The notes: a model not told the origin generated them from the sequence alone. A stretch of DNA of 64,000 nucleotides from Neovahlkampfia damariscottae (GCA_016618085.1 JABLTG010000087.1:1-64000), one strand, 5' to 3'. Shown: positions 1-12,214, counted from the stretch's first letter. A program made the numbers and translations.

Positions 1-1
1 A

Positions 2-331
2 AGAGCAAGGAAGATTAGAAGTAAAACAGCAAGAAATTTAATTACATGGTCACATTTCTCTTTTAGACAAAGATTGATGAATAAATTAAAAGAATATCCA
101 GAATTATCTCTCAAAGTAGTTACAGAAGAATACACTTCAAAGACATGTGGTCAATGTGGAAAAATACATCAAAAACTTTATGGAAACAAGACATTTATCT
201 GCCCAAGTTGTTCCTATAAAGCAGATAGAGATTTGAATGCTGCAAGAAATATATTGATCAAATCTTTAAATATGAGTCAATACCTTTATGGTGTTGACGT
301 TGAGACCCAACTCCTTTCTACTCCATTTTGA
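2..331 (+). CDS. TnpB/Fanzor-like RNA-guided nuclease, C-terminal part (cut by window edge)
   Basis: The frame is open from base 2 and ends at TGA 329-331, so only the last ~109 residues are present. They carry the TnpB/Fanzor C-terminal signature: a tryptophan/arginine-rich helix (motif WSHFSFRQRL), then YTSKTCGQCGKIH and CPSC, which form a four-cysteine zinc ribbon inserted in the RuvC domain, then DRDLNAARNIL, whose first Asp is the usual RuvC-III catalytic residue. TnpB proteins are guide-RNA-directed DNA nucleases of IS200/605 and IS607 elements; the eukaryotic relatives are Fanzors. The catalytic core further upstream lies outside the window, so activity cannot be judged. The base composition matches the neighbouring host genes. 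TnpB and Fanzor cannot be separated from this fragment alone. Confidence 0.85.
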   Translation, partial: RARKIRSKTARNLITWSHFSFRQRLMNKLKEYPELSLKVVTEEYTSKTCGQCGKIHQKLYGNKTFICPSCSYKADRDLNAARNILIKSLNMSQYLYGVDVETQLLSTPF

Positions 332-430
332 GTAGATTGCAAGACTGGTGGAAATGATCATTTTGGTAACTTTTGCCAGTTTATAAGTGGGTGAGAACTT
401 GAATCATGGTACAAGAGTCTTTATTCAAAA
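332..430 (+). ncRNA. possible element right end / guide-RNA scaffold
   Basis: In TnpB and Fanzor loci the guide RNA is commonly transcribed from the 3' end of the nuclease gene through the right end of the element. Directly after the stop codon the sequence is richer in G and C than the surrounding spacer and can fold. A perfect 12-bp palindrome at 352-363 sits inside flanking complementary pentamers, ACTGG at 344-348 and CCAGT at 376-380. No terminal repeat or target duplication can be recognised because the left end is missing. This is inference from position and base pairing. Confidence 0.25.
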
Positions 431-468
431 AATATACAAATAAAATTGAAAAAAGAAAATTTATTTTT

Positions 469-1008
469 TTAAAGTTTTTGATATGCTTCTACAGAAACAG
501 GTTCAGGAAATACTATAGCATTTACAACATCTTCAACTACGTCTGAAACACCTTTTGAAATTGCATCTGTTGTTCTTTTTGGGATTCCAAAGAGACTTCT
601 GTAATATGGAAATGAATCTTTTTTATCTTCTAAAATTTCTCTTGCGAGATCCATTGATGAAACCAATCCAACAAAATGTTTTTTTTCATTGAGTACTAAG
701 ACATGATGAATTCTTTTTGTTGACATTAATTCTGATACTTTTGCTGCATCATAGTCTTCTTGGCAATATACGAATTTTTTTGACATGATTTTTTGAACTG
801 AATCTTCACCTTTGAATGATAAATAACCTTCAATTACATCTGATTTTGTAACAATTCCAGCAATTACTCTTTTTTCTTCTTTTGAATCTAAAACTAACAG
901 TGATCCAACATGTTTTTCAAGGAGAGTTTTTCCAGCTTGTTGAATAGTGACTTTATCACTGACAAAAATTATTTTTGGAACTTCGACCATAAATGTTTTT
1001 ACTTTCAT
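469..1008 (-). CDS. tandem CBS-domain protein
   Basis: Single-exon gene for 179 residues, starting at ATG 1008. Two CBS motifs fill most of it: the first about residues 8-70 (ending in GIVTKSDVIEGYL), the second about 75-130 (VSSMDLAREIL). CBS pairs usually bind adenosyl ligands such as AMP, ATP or SAM and act as sensors. No catalytic domain is attached. The C-terminal 45 residues, which mention proline-glutamate near VFPEP, are not recognisable. A targeting peptide is not obvious. The product is a stand-alone CBS protein of unknown partner. Its start lies 69 nt from an ATTGGCCAAT palindrome shared with the divergent neighbour. Confidence 0.85.
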   Translation of the reverse strand: MKVKTFMVEVPKIIFVSDKVTIQQAGKTLLEKHVGSLLVLDSKEEKRVIAGIVTKSDVIEGYLSFKGEDSVQKIMSKKFVYCQEDYDAAKVSELMSTKRIHHVLVLNEKKHFVGLVSSMDLAREILEDKKDSFPYYRSLFGIPKRTTDAISKGVSDVVEDVVNAIVFPEPVSVEAYQKL

Positions 1009-1076
1009 GTTGTTGAGTGCGTGTTTTAGTTTCTAAAAATTCGGTTGATCCAATTCGCAGAAAAAGAAATAGTTTT

Positions 1077-1086
1077 ATTGGCCAAT
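1077..1086. promoter_or_regulatory. palindromic ATTGGCCAAT between divergent genes
   Basis: A perfect inverted CCAAT pair lies between the CBS gene (start 1008, minus) and the LIM/F-box gene (start 1205, plus). A second CCAAT is at 1184-1188, 16 nt before the LIM ATG. CCAAT boxes in either orientation recur near most start codons in this window, so this is a candidate shared promoter element. The role is inferred. Confidence 0.45.
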
Positions 1087-1204
1087 AAAATGTCTAAATT
1101 TGGATAAAATCTTTCTTTTATGAAAATTGATTTTTGTCAGTTTTTCCTTTGAAAAATTTCAATTTAAATCTCCTTCTGTCCGACCAATAGACATCAACCA
1201 AAAC

Positions 1205-1855
1205 ATGTCAGAAGTGAAGTGTGAGACTTGTAATGAAATTATTTCAATTCAGTTCTACAAAATAAATGGAAAACCATACCATCAATTCTGTTTAATGTGC
1301 AGTGTATGTCAAAAATTGCTGAACATAAACAATTTTTATCAAGATTCAAACGGGAAAATTTGTTGTCAAGTTCACAGAAACATTTTCATCACCAAAATAC
1401 CAAAAAAACAAACAGAATATAGTCTATCCGATGTACAATTTGATAAATTCACAATTTCATTAATTTATGATTTTGTTGTAGATTTTAGAGACATTATGAA
1501 ATTTGAAACATTATCTAAGAATTTTCTTGAAGCTTCAGAAGAAATGTCTTCTTACTGGGAAGGTTTATCAAAAAAAAGATGGAAAGTACATAAAGATTAT
1601 CAACCTGAAAAAAATTGGAGAAATTTTTTCATTGAAAAAGTGAAACTTGAATGTTATCATCGAAGAAAATTGATCCAAAATAGTTCAAAACAATGTCATG
1701 TCATCTGGGAGAATTTAGAGCCAACTATTGATCATATGATAAGAGTTTGTGATATCTGTAAAACAGAAATAACAGCAATTCAAACAAAAAATGATATAAC
1801 ACCAGAATCAACTGATTTTGTTTGCTTTGAAAATGGTTTTAATATTGAAGCATAG
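1205..1855 (+). CDS. LIM-domain protein with F-box-like region
   Basis: A 216-residue single-exon protein. I chose ATG 1205 because it is the first in-frame ATG and lies 16 nt after a CCAAT motif. Residues 4-60 form a LIM-type double zinc finger: CETC, then HQFCLMCSVC, then CCQVH. The middle (about 75-150) looks like a divergent F-box: hydrophobic helices followed by a tryptophan-rich stretch (YWEGLSKKRW, EKNWRNFF), as in other F-box proteins of this window. Near the C-terminus there is one more CDIC pair. LIM domains mediate protein contacts, and F-boxes recruit SCF ubiquitin ligases. The combination suggests an adaptor, but the F-box assignment is tentative. Confidence 0.65.
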   Translation: MSEVKCETCNEIISIQFYKINGKPYHQFCLMCSVCQKLLNINNFYQDSNGKICCQVHRNIFITKIPKKQTEYSLSDVQFDKFTISLIYDFVVDFRDIMKFETLSKNFLEASEEMSSYWEGLSKKRWKVHKDYQPEKNWRNFFIEKVKLECYHRRKLIQNSSKQCHVIWENLEPTIDHMIRVCDICKTEITAIQTKNDITPESTDFVCFENGFNIEA

Positions 1856-2022
1856 GCATTTCCATGCTTGTACCACTACAAAAAGAAAAAATAAAAAACT
1901 TTTAAAATACTGATTGAAAAAATGGTCGCAAAAGGAAATATCACAATTTTTTTGATTGATTTTTTTTTGAGTATTATTTTTTTTCAAATTTTGTCTTGTT
2001 TCAATTGGTCCAATTTTTCAAC

Positions 2023-3800
2023 ATGAGCGGAGCAACTATAAAAGATGAATTGAGGAAAGCTGTTCAAGACTTATCAGTGAGAGGTTTACTCAATTCAACA
2101 AAATTGTATTAAAAAATTAAAAACTAAAAGACTAGTCTTTCTGAATTGATAATAAGTCTAAAACCAATAAAACAACAAGAAGAAAAAAAAGAAAAACAAG
2201 AAATCATTGATTTAGAAATAGAAGATTATTTTAATTATGGAAAGAGTCTATTTGACATGAAAGAATACCAAAGATGTCATTTTTATTTACAAAAAATTCA
2301 AATAAAAAAAACAACAAATCAAACCAACAAATGTATTTTTTTGAAATTATATTCAAAATATTTATACGGAGAAAAAAGAAGAGAAGAGGAAGAAAATGAG
2401 TCATCAGAAAAACATGAAGAAATGAACAAAGAAATTAAATCAGTTTATGAAGAATTAAATTCTCTGAAAAATAATTTAGATCCATTTTTGAAATATTTAT
2501 TTGGTATTGTCTTAAAAAAAATGAAAAGAGAAAATGAATCTTTACAATATTTTATACAATCTGTTAAAGAATATCCATTATTATGGTGTTCTTGGATTGA
2601 AATTATTCAAATTTGCGAAAACAAAGAAAAAGTAAAAAGAAAAGAAAAAGAAATTAACTTTTAGATTGAAATAATTCAAAATGAAATTAAATACGATCAT
2701 TGGATAAAGATTCTCTTTTTAGGTTGCGTAAAACTTGAATGTCATGATTCAGAAGAAGCACTTGAGCACTTTTTAGTGTTGGAGAAAATATTTCCAGATT
2801 CAACATTTATTACAAATCAAATTGCTTTAGGATATTACTCACAAACAGATTTTGATGAAAGTGAATTATATTTTCAACAATCAAGATATAAAGATCCTTA
2901 TTCGTTGGATTCATTGGACGTTTATAGTAATATTTTATTTGTAAAAGATAATACAAAAGAATTGAGTATATTAGCACATGAATCTGTATTGATTGAAAAA
3001 TTTAAACCTGAAACTTGTTGTATTTTAGGTAATTACTATTCCAGAAGAAGAAATCATATGAAATCTATCACATACTTCAAAAGAGCAATTCAATTAGATC
3101 CAAAATGTCTCAGTGCTTGGACTTTAATGTAAGAAAAAATTAGTCAAAATTTTTATTTTTTAATAAAAAGGGGTCATGAATATATTGAAATCAAAAATAC
3201 AACAGAAGCGAGTAAACTAAACATTTTGAAAATTAAATTTATTAAACATTAGTTAATGCATACAAAAGTGCTTTAAAAATTAATACAAAAGATTATAGAG
3301 CTTGGTATGGTTTAGGTCAAGCCTATGAATTATTACAAATGAATTTATACGCTTTATATTATTACAATAAAGGTAAAATAAAAAAAAATAATATTAAAAC
3401 GACATTTAAAGCAACAAGTTTAAAACCATATGACCCTAGAATGTGGATAGCTTTGGGTAATATTTATGAATCCATTTCCAAATTTGAAGATGCGATAAAA
3501 TGTTATGAAAGAGCAAAATTAAAAGATACACAAGGTACTGCTTTATTTAAAATGGCTATTTTATATCAAATTATTCATCAACCTGATAAAGCATCTGAAT
3601 GTTATATTGATATGATTAAAGATGTTGATGAATTTCAAACAAATGAGCAATTTGATGGTTTATTGTATCTTGTTCAATATTTCAAAAACAAAAAGAATTT
3701 TGAATCAGCAGAGAAATATTGTCTTCCTTTATTAGATTATGATGTTCCTCAAAGAGAAATCGCAAAATCATTACTTAAGGAAATTAGAAATTTAAAATAA
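2023..3800 (+). CDS. CDC23: anaphase-promoting complex subunit 8 (CDC23), TPR protein
   Basis: Six exons: 2023-2105, 2136-2631, 2665-3130, 3174-3218, 3254-3372 and 3412-3800, the middle junctions less certain. The spliced protein begins KDELRKAVQDLSVRGLLN, the APC8 N-terminal signature, and contains a run of TPR motifs with the family hallmarks TLMGHEYIEIKNT and RAWYGLGQAYELLQMN. APC8 is a scaffold subunit of the APC/C ubiquitin ligase that drives mitotic exit. The start ATG follows an ATTGGTCCAAT element by 8 nt. The gene ends only 1 nt before the stop of the convergent TRAPPC4 gene. Introns are 30-39 nt. The annotation is firm because splicing restores a continuous TPR superhelix in one frame. 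Confidence 0.9.
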
Positions 3801-3801
3801 T

Positions 3802-4477
3802 TTATTTTCCTCCTTCAATTAATTTTTGTAAATGTAATGTGAATAAATTACATTTTATTGGCATCTCAACATCGTAAAACTATTTTTTTGTTTTTCAGAA
3901 ATCAAAAATCGAACTGGATTCTTCATGACATAATCTGCGTATAAATTATAGATATTTTTTAATGTAATTCCTAAACTTGATGCATTTGGGTCAGCAATCA
4001 AAAAAAATTTAGTTGCAGTTGGAGCAGTATACTGAAGGTTCATTCTTTTAATTTTTTATTTTTATTTACGCATTGTAATTTAAAAGTATCTGTTTCAATA
4101 ACTTCAATTCCTAGACTTTTTATCTCAGGAGCAACCTCAAAATATTAAAATTTAAAAAAATAACAAACTTGACCCCCAATTGCATTCAAACCATGAAATG
4201 TACTTTGAATATTGATTTAGAAATTTTAAATAATTTTATACCTTGCCTAATATTAATTTAGAGATAAAATAAAATTATGATTACTAAAGTTAAACACTTG
4301 AATGTAAATATTAATTTAAAAAATGAGTTCAAACTTCATTGGTAGATTTTGGTACATTATAAGGTTCTTTTGTTTGAAAATGCTTCAAAAAAAATGAGAT
4401 TTTGGTTTGTTTACTTGATGATATACTAAACCACCTGATTTATTTAAAACATATAAGCTGTAAATATTGTTAACCAT
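3802..4477 (-). CDS. TRAPPC4: TRAPP complex subunit 4 (Trs23/sybindin family)
   Basis: Seven exons read from ATG 4477: 4477-4415, 4382-4335, 4246-4242, 4202-4169, 4135-4070, 4031-3915 and 3879-3802. Together they give 136 residues in one frame. The N-terminus (NNIYSLYVLNKSGGLVY), the centre (STFHGLNAIGGQ, GIEVIETDTFKL) and the end (DYVMKNPFYDVEMPIKCNLF) match the TRAPPC4 longin-like fold. TRAPP is a tethering complex and Rab GEF acting between ER, Golgi and endosomes. The animal PDZ-like insertion is absent, so the protein is short. Exon 3 is only 5 nt. Introns at 4168 and 4334 begin GTTTG and the one at 3914 begins GTTCGA, rather than GTAA. Confidence 0.88.
4242..4246 (-). other. TRAPPC4: 5-nt microexon of TRAPPC4
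   Basis: Between exons ending in ...STNE and starting in ...TFHGLN no two-exon junction keeps frame with GT-AG borders. Inserting the pentanucleotide GCAAG, preceded by TTAG and followed by GTATAA, gives codons GCA and AG/T and a continuous NEASTFHGL, which aligns with the conserved LASxxHxLxAI region of TRAPPC4. The flanking introns are 88 and 39 nt. This is a model from frame logic without transcript evidence. Confidence 0.55.
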
Positions 4478-4536
4478 TGTGAATAAAACTGATTTGATTG
4501 GTGAAACCAAATTGAATTTAAAAAACAAACTGACTG

Positions 4537-4898
4537 ATGAGCGAAGAAAAAAAATTTTCAAGTTTTAATTTTTTTAATTTTCTTATGTTTTAGATTACGA
4601 TTGGGGTAATAACAAAATAAATAAAGACGAAAAGAAAATAAAAAAAGAAAAAAAAGAAGGTCTTTTTTGGCCAACAATTTATTATTCTACTGTAAATAAA
4701 CCATTAATTACAACTTCTGCTTACTTAACTTTGGGTTTGGTGGGTGCAACTGGTAGGAATTAACAAAAAATTAATTTAACAAAAAAAGTACATTCTGTTG
4801 CAACTAATGCTCCTCCTATTGTCACAAAAAGACTTGGAAATGTAGCATTCCTAGGTAAATTATCAATTTTATACTTGGTCACAATTTATTACAAATAA
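4537..4898 (+). CDS. small membrane protein, possibly mitochondrial
   Basis: Three exons (4537-4561, 4594-4752, 4789-4898) give 97 residues. The first third is charged and lysine-rich (residues 10-30). Then comes a hydrophobic segment, ITTSAYLTLGLVGATVHSVA, which could span a membrane, and a second hydrophobic stretch ends the protein (SILYLVTIYY). I do not recognise the family; a short protein with one or two membrane spans would fit a respiratory-complex accessory subunit or a small inner-membrane protein, but that is a guess. It shares a 59-nt divergent spacer with TRAPPC4 containing ATTGG at 4497-4501. The intron borders are canonical and both frames close. Confidence 0.55.
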
Positions 4899-4976
4899 AA
4901 TCTGAAACTATAAATAAATTTTTCAAACCAATAAAAACAACTCCTTTTTCATCAAAACAACACAACAACACGATTT

Positions 4977-5986
4977 ATGATTAGCACAAAAAAAGAACTT
5001 TCAAAATTATATAATGACTCTTTTGAACTATATTTTAAATATGAAGAAGAAGATCCATCTGAAGAAGGTTATGATGACAAATTAAAAGATTTATTAAATA
5101 AATTTCTTCGCATTGATGCTTCAGTACAACAAATGAAATTATTTTCTTCAAATGAAGAACTTGAAGATATCAATACAGAAGATATCAAATACATCACAAC
5201 ACCCTATTTTATTGGAAATACCTTACTTAAAATAAAAGGAAAATTTAGAATAAAACAAATTAAAAACTCAATTGTAAGATATTTAAAACATTAAAATTAC
5301 TGTAGAATTATTTCGAAACATTCATTGAATCATGTAAAAATATGAAAATTATCGAAAAAGGCGATATGGAATATTTTGAAAAAATGAACGGAAAAAAGAA
5401 AAACATGTCTGAAGAAAGAACAGAAAAAATTGAAAGATTTAAAAATAAAAAAAAAATAGTTGATCAAGTGAATGCCATTAAAAAAAAAATGAAAGATAAT
5501 GATGATGAAAATTTAATGGAAGAATTAGAAAGAGAATATTACACTTTATTAACAAACCAATTTATCAAAGAAACAATTGAAAATTTAAAATTCATTAAAG
5601 AAGAAAAAGATTTATTAGAATACGCAGAAAAAAATATAACAGAAGAACAAATGCATGATATGAGACAAAAAAAGAATCAAAAATCAAATGACCCAAATGA
5701 TAAGATATTTCAAATCCCAATTGATACTAATGTTAAACAAAAAATTATGAGTGAAGTTTTTATGAATAGAAATCCTTATACTGTTTCTTTGGAAGAATTT
5801 GCAGAAGAAGAAATGAAAAAATTGAGAATTCAAGGTGAAAAAGAAAAACAACAACAATTTATTGAATCACAAAAAATTCAACCTTCTGATCCAGATGCAG
5901 AAACTGATGAAGAAATTTTGAAAAAAAGAGAATGGGATGATTGGAAAGATTGGCATCCAAAAGGAATGGGTAATATGAAAAAATAA
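4977..5986 (+). CDS. TAP42/alpha-4 family PP2A regulator
   Basis: Two exons (4977-5273 and 5306-5986) joined across a 32-nt intron. The N-terminal half is helical, with the TAP42 motif INTEDIKYITTPYFIG. The C-terminus ends with the family signature REWDDWKDWHPKGMGN. TAP42/IGBP1 proteins bind the catalytic subunits of PP2A-type phosphatases directly, stabilise them and link them to TOR signalling. The middle is acidic and lysine-rich, probably disordered, as in other members. The intron removes an in-frame stop and joins KNSI to NYFETFIESC, restoring the conserved helix. The CCAAT element at 4928-4932 is 45 nt upstream. The protein is 325 residues, close to the family's usual length. Confidence 0.9.
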
Positions 5987-6264
5987 ATTAATTTTTCATT
6001 TTCTAAATCTGTTAAAGATTTGAAAGACCAGATGCATTTTGAAGAATATTCTTTTCTAATTTGGTTTTTTTTTTGGTGATCGAATTCTCCTAATTTAGGT
6101 TTATTATTTTTTGTCTGACAAAAAGAAAAAGTCAGGCATAATTGTTATATATATTCTTTTATTTTGACATTTCAATATTTACTATTCTTTCTTGTTTTTG
6201 CTTTTTGGAAGAACTAAAAATAGAAGAGATTACTCCTGACCAATCATCTGTCTTTAAGATTCAA

Positions 6265-9062
6265 ATGAGCAACAAGTCCATCAATTCAGGTCAATCTACT
6301 CCAGAACAATTTAACCTATCTCTGGATGAAGTCAATGAAGTAGTGTATAAAATACCCACAAAAGAAAACTTGAGAAGTCCAAAAGGAATTAAAAACGCTT
6401 TTGACCCTGTGATGTTGTCCATGCTGAGAAAGAATTCGTACGACAAACTGACACAATATGGAAAGGATTTTATAAACTCACCTGATTCACCAAATTTTTT
6501 TCCTTCAAAAAAATCTAGTTCTACTCATTCAGGAATAGGAGATAGTTCACCGCCAAAACCACACTCAAATTTTATAAATACTACAAAGAATACAAATATA
6601 AATCTTGATACTATTGATAGTTATGGACTAAGTAGGTCTGCTTGTACTTCACCAACAACAAAATCATCTTCTTTGGCTCAGAACGAATCAATGTTATCCA
6701 GATCAGAAATAAAAAAAACAAACTCTTTCAATGAAGAAGAAAAGAATGAATTGTTTGAAAATAGATCAAAAAGAGCAATATCTTTCAGCACAAAAACTTC
6801 TTTGGCTTTTGAATTTTCCAAGTCACAAAGTCTAGCTCAAATGAAATTGAACTTGATACGTATACAAGTAAGTCAAAAAAAAATTAAAAAAAAAAAGACT
6901 ATCGATGATGTCAAAGTTTTTGAAAAAGAATTAAAAAAATCAATAAAACCATCAAAAGGACATCCAAATTTTGAATTTTGTAAAAAAACACAAGAAATAT
7001 TATTTAGACTTTGTCAAAAGATATACAAATCAACAACAAATGAACTAAAAAAAGAATCAAGAAATATAATGAATGAACTTCAAACATTAAATATACAAAC
7101 TGAAAAAATAGAAGCATTAGATGAATACGTCAGAGAAAGTAGAAAAATGATAAGAAAACTCATTTTCATATTTGCAAGATGTGCAAGATTATTTGAATTT
7201 TTAAGACAATCATCAAAAGAATCACCAAGAAAAGAAGAAACAGAAAGTTCAAAAAAAGAAAGTTCAAAAAAATTCTCAATTAGAAATATTTTAAGTAAAG
7301 TAGGTCTTGGTGAGAATAAATCACAATCAGAACTTTCAGGATCACCATCAAAAGTTGAATCTCCAAATCCACTTGGTGATGCTGTTGAAGTAAAAAAAAA
7401 AAAAAAACTAAAACAACTTAAAGTTGGTTTGTAGAATATGTGAAGAAAAAATAGACTCAAAAGAATTGGAAGAACATTCAAGTGTATGTGCATTGAGACA
7501 AAAATTAGAAGCAAAATCATCTATTTGTGATGATAGATTTAAAAAATTATCAAATTCTATAAAAAAAAAGAAAAAAGATTCTTTGAAGAATTTAGGAACA
7601 TACGAAACAACTTTATTAAATATACTTGAAAAATTTTCCAGAAATAGCTCTGTATTACCATATGATGAAGGTAAAAAAAAATAACAAAAAAATATCTTAT
7701 TATTGAAACTAGAAACTGTTGATGATTTGAATTTATTGATATCTGATTTAAAAGATTTAGCAGATGGTATTGATAGAAGTCAATTGAATTCAACATTAAA
7801 TTTATATTTAAAAAAAATTGAAGAATTGTTAAATCAAAAACTATATATAACTCAAGAAAGATTAAAAGTAGGTGGATTTAATTCATCAAATCCATCAACA
7901 AAGAAAACAAGACTCAAAATTACAGATTTTGATATTTTAAAACCAATAAGTCGAGGAGCATTTGGAAGAGTATTCTTGGCAAAAAAGAAAAAAACACAAG
8001 ATATTTTTGCAATCAAAGTTTTAAAAAAAGATGAACTTTATAAAAAAAAACAATATGATAGAATTATGGCAGAAAGAAATATAATGGCAATGACTGCAAA
8101 TAATGATTTTGTTGTTAAAATGTATTATTCATTTCAAGGAAAAGAATATCTTTATATTGTTATGGAATATTTAAATGGTGGAGGTTTGATAATTATAAAA
8201 TGATTAATTTTTAAGATTTATTTTCTTTATTAAAAACTGTTGGTTATTTTCAAGTTGATTTAGTTAGACAATATTCTTCTGAGATTTTAATGGCATTGGA
8301 ATATCTTCATAGTAAAAAAATAGTTCATCGTGATTTAAAACCTGATAATATTTTAATTGGATCTGATGGACATATTAAATTAACAGATTTTGGATTATCT
8401 GAAATTGGATTATATCAAAATGATTGGTTATTATCAGATGAACAAAATCCAAAAATGAATTTAGATGAAGAAAATGATGAAGTTTTTGGAACACCTGATT
8501 ATTTAGCACCTGAATTATTATTAGGTACAGAACATTCTTATGAAGTTGATCTTTGGGCATTTGGTGTCATTTTATTTGAATTATTAACAGGTTGTCCACC
8601 TTGTAAGACTATTATTTAAAATTTATTTTCTTTTTTTTTTTAGTTAATGATGAAACACCGGAAGATATTTTTGATAATATTTTATCATTAGATATTCCTT
8701 GGCCAGAAGAAGGTTTATTACCTTTAGATGCAATTGATTTAATTGAAGGATTATTATGCATTGATCCAAAAGAGAGATATACAATTGATCAAATTAAAGA
8801 TCATCCTTTTTATAGAAATGTAAATTGGAAGAATTTATTTACAGAAAAATCATTGTATGTTCCAAAATTATCAGAAGATGATACAAGTAATTTTGATGCA
8901 AGAAAAGAATTATATCCAGTTGTGGATGATGAGAAATTACAAATTTCAAAAGATGTTATTCCATCAACTACAACTAGTCCAGTTGGTTCTTTTAATTTTT
9001 GTGGAATTGATAATTTAGTTGAAATGAATAAAATTCAAATTCAAAAATTACAATTTGAGTAA
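6265..9062 (+). CDS. AGC-family kinase of the IRE/Rim15/MAST type
   Basis: Five exons (6265-7389, 7424-7670, 7713-8183, 8216-8602, 8644-9062) give 882 residues. The start ATG follows CCAAT (6240-6244) by 20 nt. A long serine-rich N-terminus leads to a C2HC finger, [21 protein letters not shown], typical of plant IRE kinases. The kinase domain has GAFGRVFLA, the VAIK-equivalent [17 protein letters not shown] and [13 protein letters not shown], and ends with a C-terminal tail. The family includes plant IRE, fungal Rim15 and animal MAST kinases, which act in polarity, growth and nutrient signalling. The usual DWW in subdomain IX reads DLW here. Intron 3 starts GTTTGA. Kinase activity is expected from the intact motifs. 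Confidence 0.9.
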
Positions 9063-9169
9063 AAATAAAATTTTGTAAATGCTTGATTTTTTTGGTTATT
9101 TTATTGGTCAAATTTTTTTTTTGTTGTTTGAAGAACGTTGAGGTAGTAGGTGGTATTCTTTTCTGTAAA

Positions 9170-10924
9170 ATGGTAACAATAACTAAAAAAGCTGTTATGG
9201 CACATGGTACAATTTTATTTTATTAATATTTTTGTAACAAGCCATTCTTATGTTATTTTTATATATATTTTTTCACACAATTTTACTTTATAATAGAGCT
9301 AATCAACCCACAAATATTCCATTGGAAAAATCAAATATCAAAGAACTAAAAAAATTAAATCATCCGATTGATCTGGGTAACGTTGAATTTTATGAACCTC
9401 CAAAAATGGAGACATGTCGTAACAGTGGAGTTGCAAGGAATTTTGATAAAGGTTTGAAAAAAATAATTAAAAAAAAGATCCTGGTTTTCATAAAAAAAAA
9501 ATTAATTTTAAATTTCAGTAATCATAAGTGTCCCACCTTACAGTAAAAAAAAAAAAAAAAATATTAAAAATGTTTAAAGATGATTTTGGTTTTTTGAACA
9601 TTATACCAGCTTGGAAAGATTCAGTTCAGTTGAAATATTGTGATGTCAATTGTGTTTATACTAAAGCATGGAATAAAAATACAAGATATAGTGCAGATGC
9701 TTTTCTATCTTATTATACAAAAAGAGTACAAGAGAAAATGTGTCCTCATCAAAAAAAAGTATTATATTTCATGGAGAATTGGAAAGTATTAAAATCTCAT
9801 TTTTCAAAATTTGATGTAATTGCATCAACACATCCATCATCTGATGTTTATACAAATTATTTTTGGTATGGAGGACCTTTTAGATTATTGAAATTACCAA
9901 GAAAAAAAATAAGGAAAAGTATTGCCGCTGCTTATATATCAAATTGTAAAGTTGTTTCTTCAAGAAGAATGGAAATTATAGATGAATTAAGAAAATATGG
10001 AGTTACAATTGATTCTTATGGTTCTTGTGGATCAAATTCATATGAACCAAGTGGTTTAAGTAATATTCCTAGAAATCAAAGGAAAATTGAAAATATTGCT
10101 TATTATAAATTTTATTTAGCTTTTGAAAATAGTAAAGATCCTGGTTATATTACAGGTAAAAAAAGACTTTATTTTTATTTTATCCAATAGAAAAATATTG
10201 GGAAGCATTAACTGCAGGAACAGTACCTGTTTATTTAGGAGCTCCTGATGTTAAATTATATGCTCCATCACCAAACTCAATGTTGGTTGTTGATGATTTT
10301 AAGTCAATTAAAGAATTAGCTGAGAGAATGATTTACTTAGCAAATAATGAACATGAGTAATTTCAATTTTATTTGACATTCTTTTTAAAGGTATAATAAA
10401 ATGTTGGAATGGAAAAAAACAGGTCCACAAGATTCCTTTTTAGCAATTACAGACTATCAAGCTTATGATATTTGGTGTAAAATTTGTCACAAAGTTGCAG
10501 ATCGTTATCAAATACCAACTCATTCAAAAGCAATGTTAGTCAGAGAAATGAATACATTTAGATATAGACCAATTTATTTGATTAAATACACATATGAAGA
10601 ATTAGTTTTAGCAATTCAACTTGTATATAAAGGATACACACCAAGATGGTCTCATCTTAGATCAGGACATGTAAGATAGATTTTTTTTTTATTTTGACAT
10701 TTCACTTTAGGATGATAAAGGTTTTCAATTTTTTTAATTTCTAATGATTATTAGATCGACCTCTAAGAGTTTATAGAATATTTAATTCTGATTTGAAATA
10801 TGATCAAGCAATAGCAGGTAATTGAATTTTTTTTGATTGAAAATTGATATTTTTAGGTGATGCAATTGATAGAGATGAAAAGGTTGCAAAATTGAAACCT
10901 GGAACTAGATTAGATGTTATCTTT

Positions 10925-10930
<6 letters not shown>
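9170..10930 (+). CDS. alpha-1,3-fucosyltransferase (GT10), type II membrane protein
   Basis: Nine exons: 9170-9206, 9242-9451, 9519-9542, 9580-10155, 10191-10356, 10391-10670, 10711-10720, 10755-10817 and 10857-10930. After a short cytoplasmic tail comes one signal-anchor helix (ILMLFLYIFFHTILLY), typical of Golgi enzymes. The catalytic domain has the GT10 hallmarks FYLAFENSKDPGYITEKYW and ALTAGTVPVYLGAP, which bind GDP-fucose. The product would add fucose to N-glycans or related sugars in the Golgi. Exon 7 is only 10 nt. The last two codons (TTA TAA) overlap, in antisense, the last two codons of TRMU. The 67-nt intron at 9452 could contain a further small exon. Confidence 0.88.
10711..10720 (+). 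other. 10-nt exon of the fucosyltransferase gene
   Basis: Flanked by introns 10671-10710 and 10721-10754, both GT-AG, this exon supplies GAT GAT AAA plus one base. Without it the frame of the downstream GT10 C-terminus is lost. It is one of four exactly 10-nt internal exons in the window. Confidence 0.65.
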
Positions 10931-12177
<1,247 letters not shown>

Positions 12178-12214
12178 TTTAAAATTGATTGTTTTGGCCA
12201 ATAAAAATTTTTAT

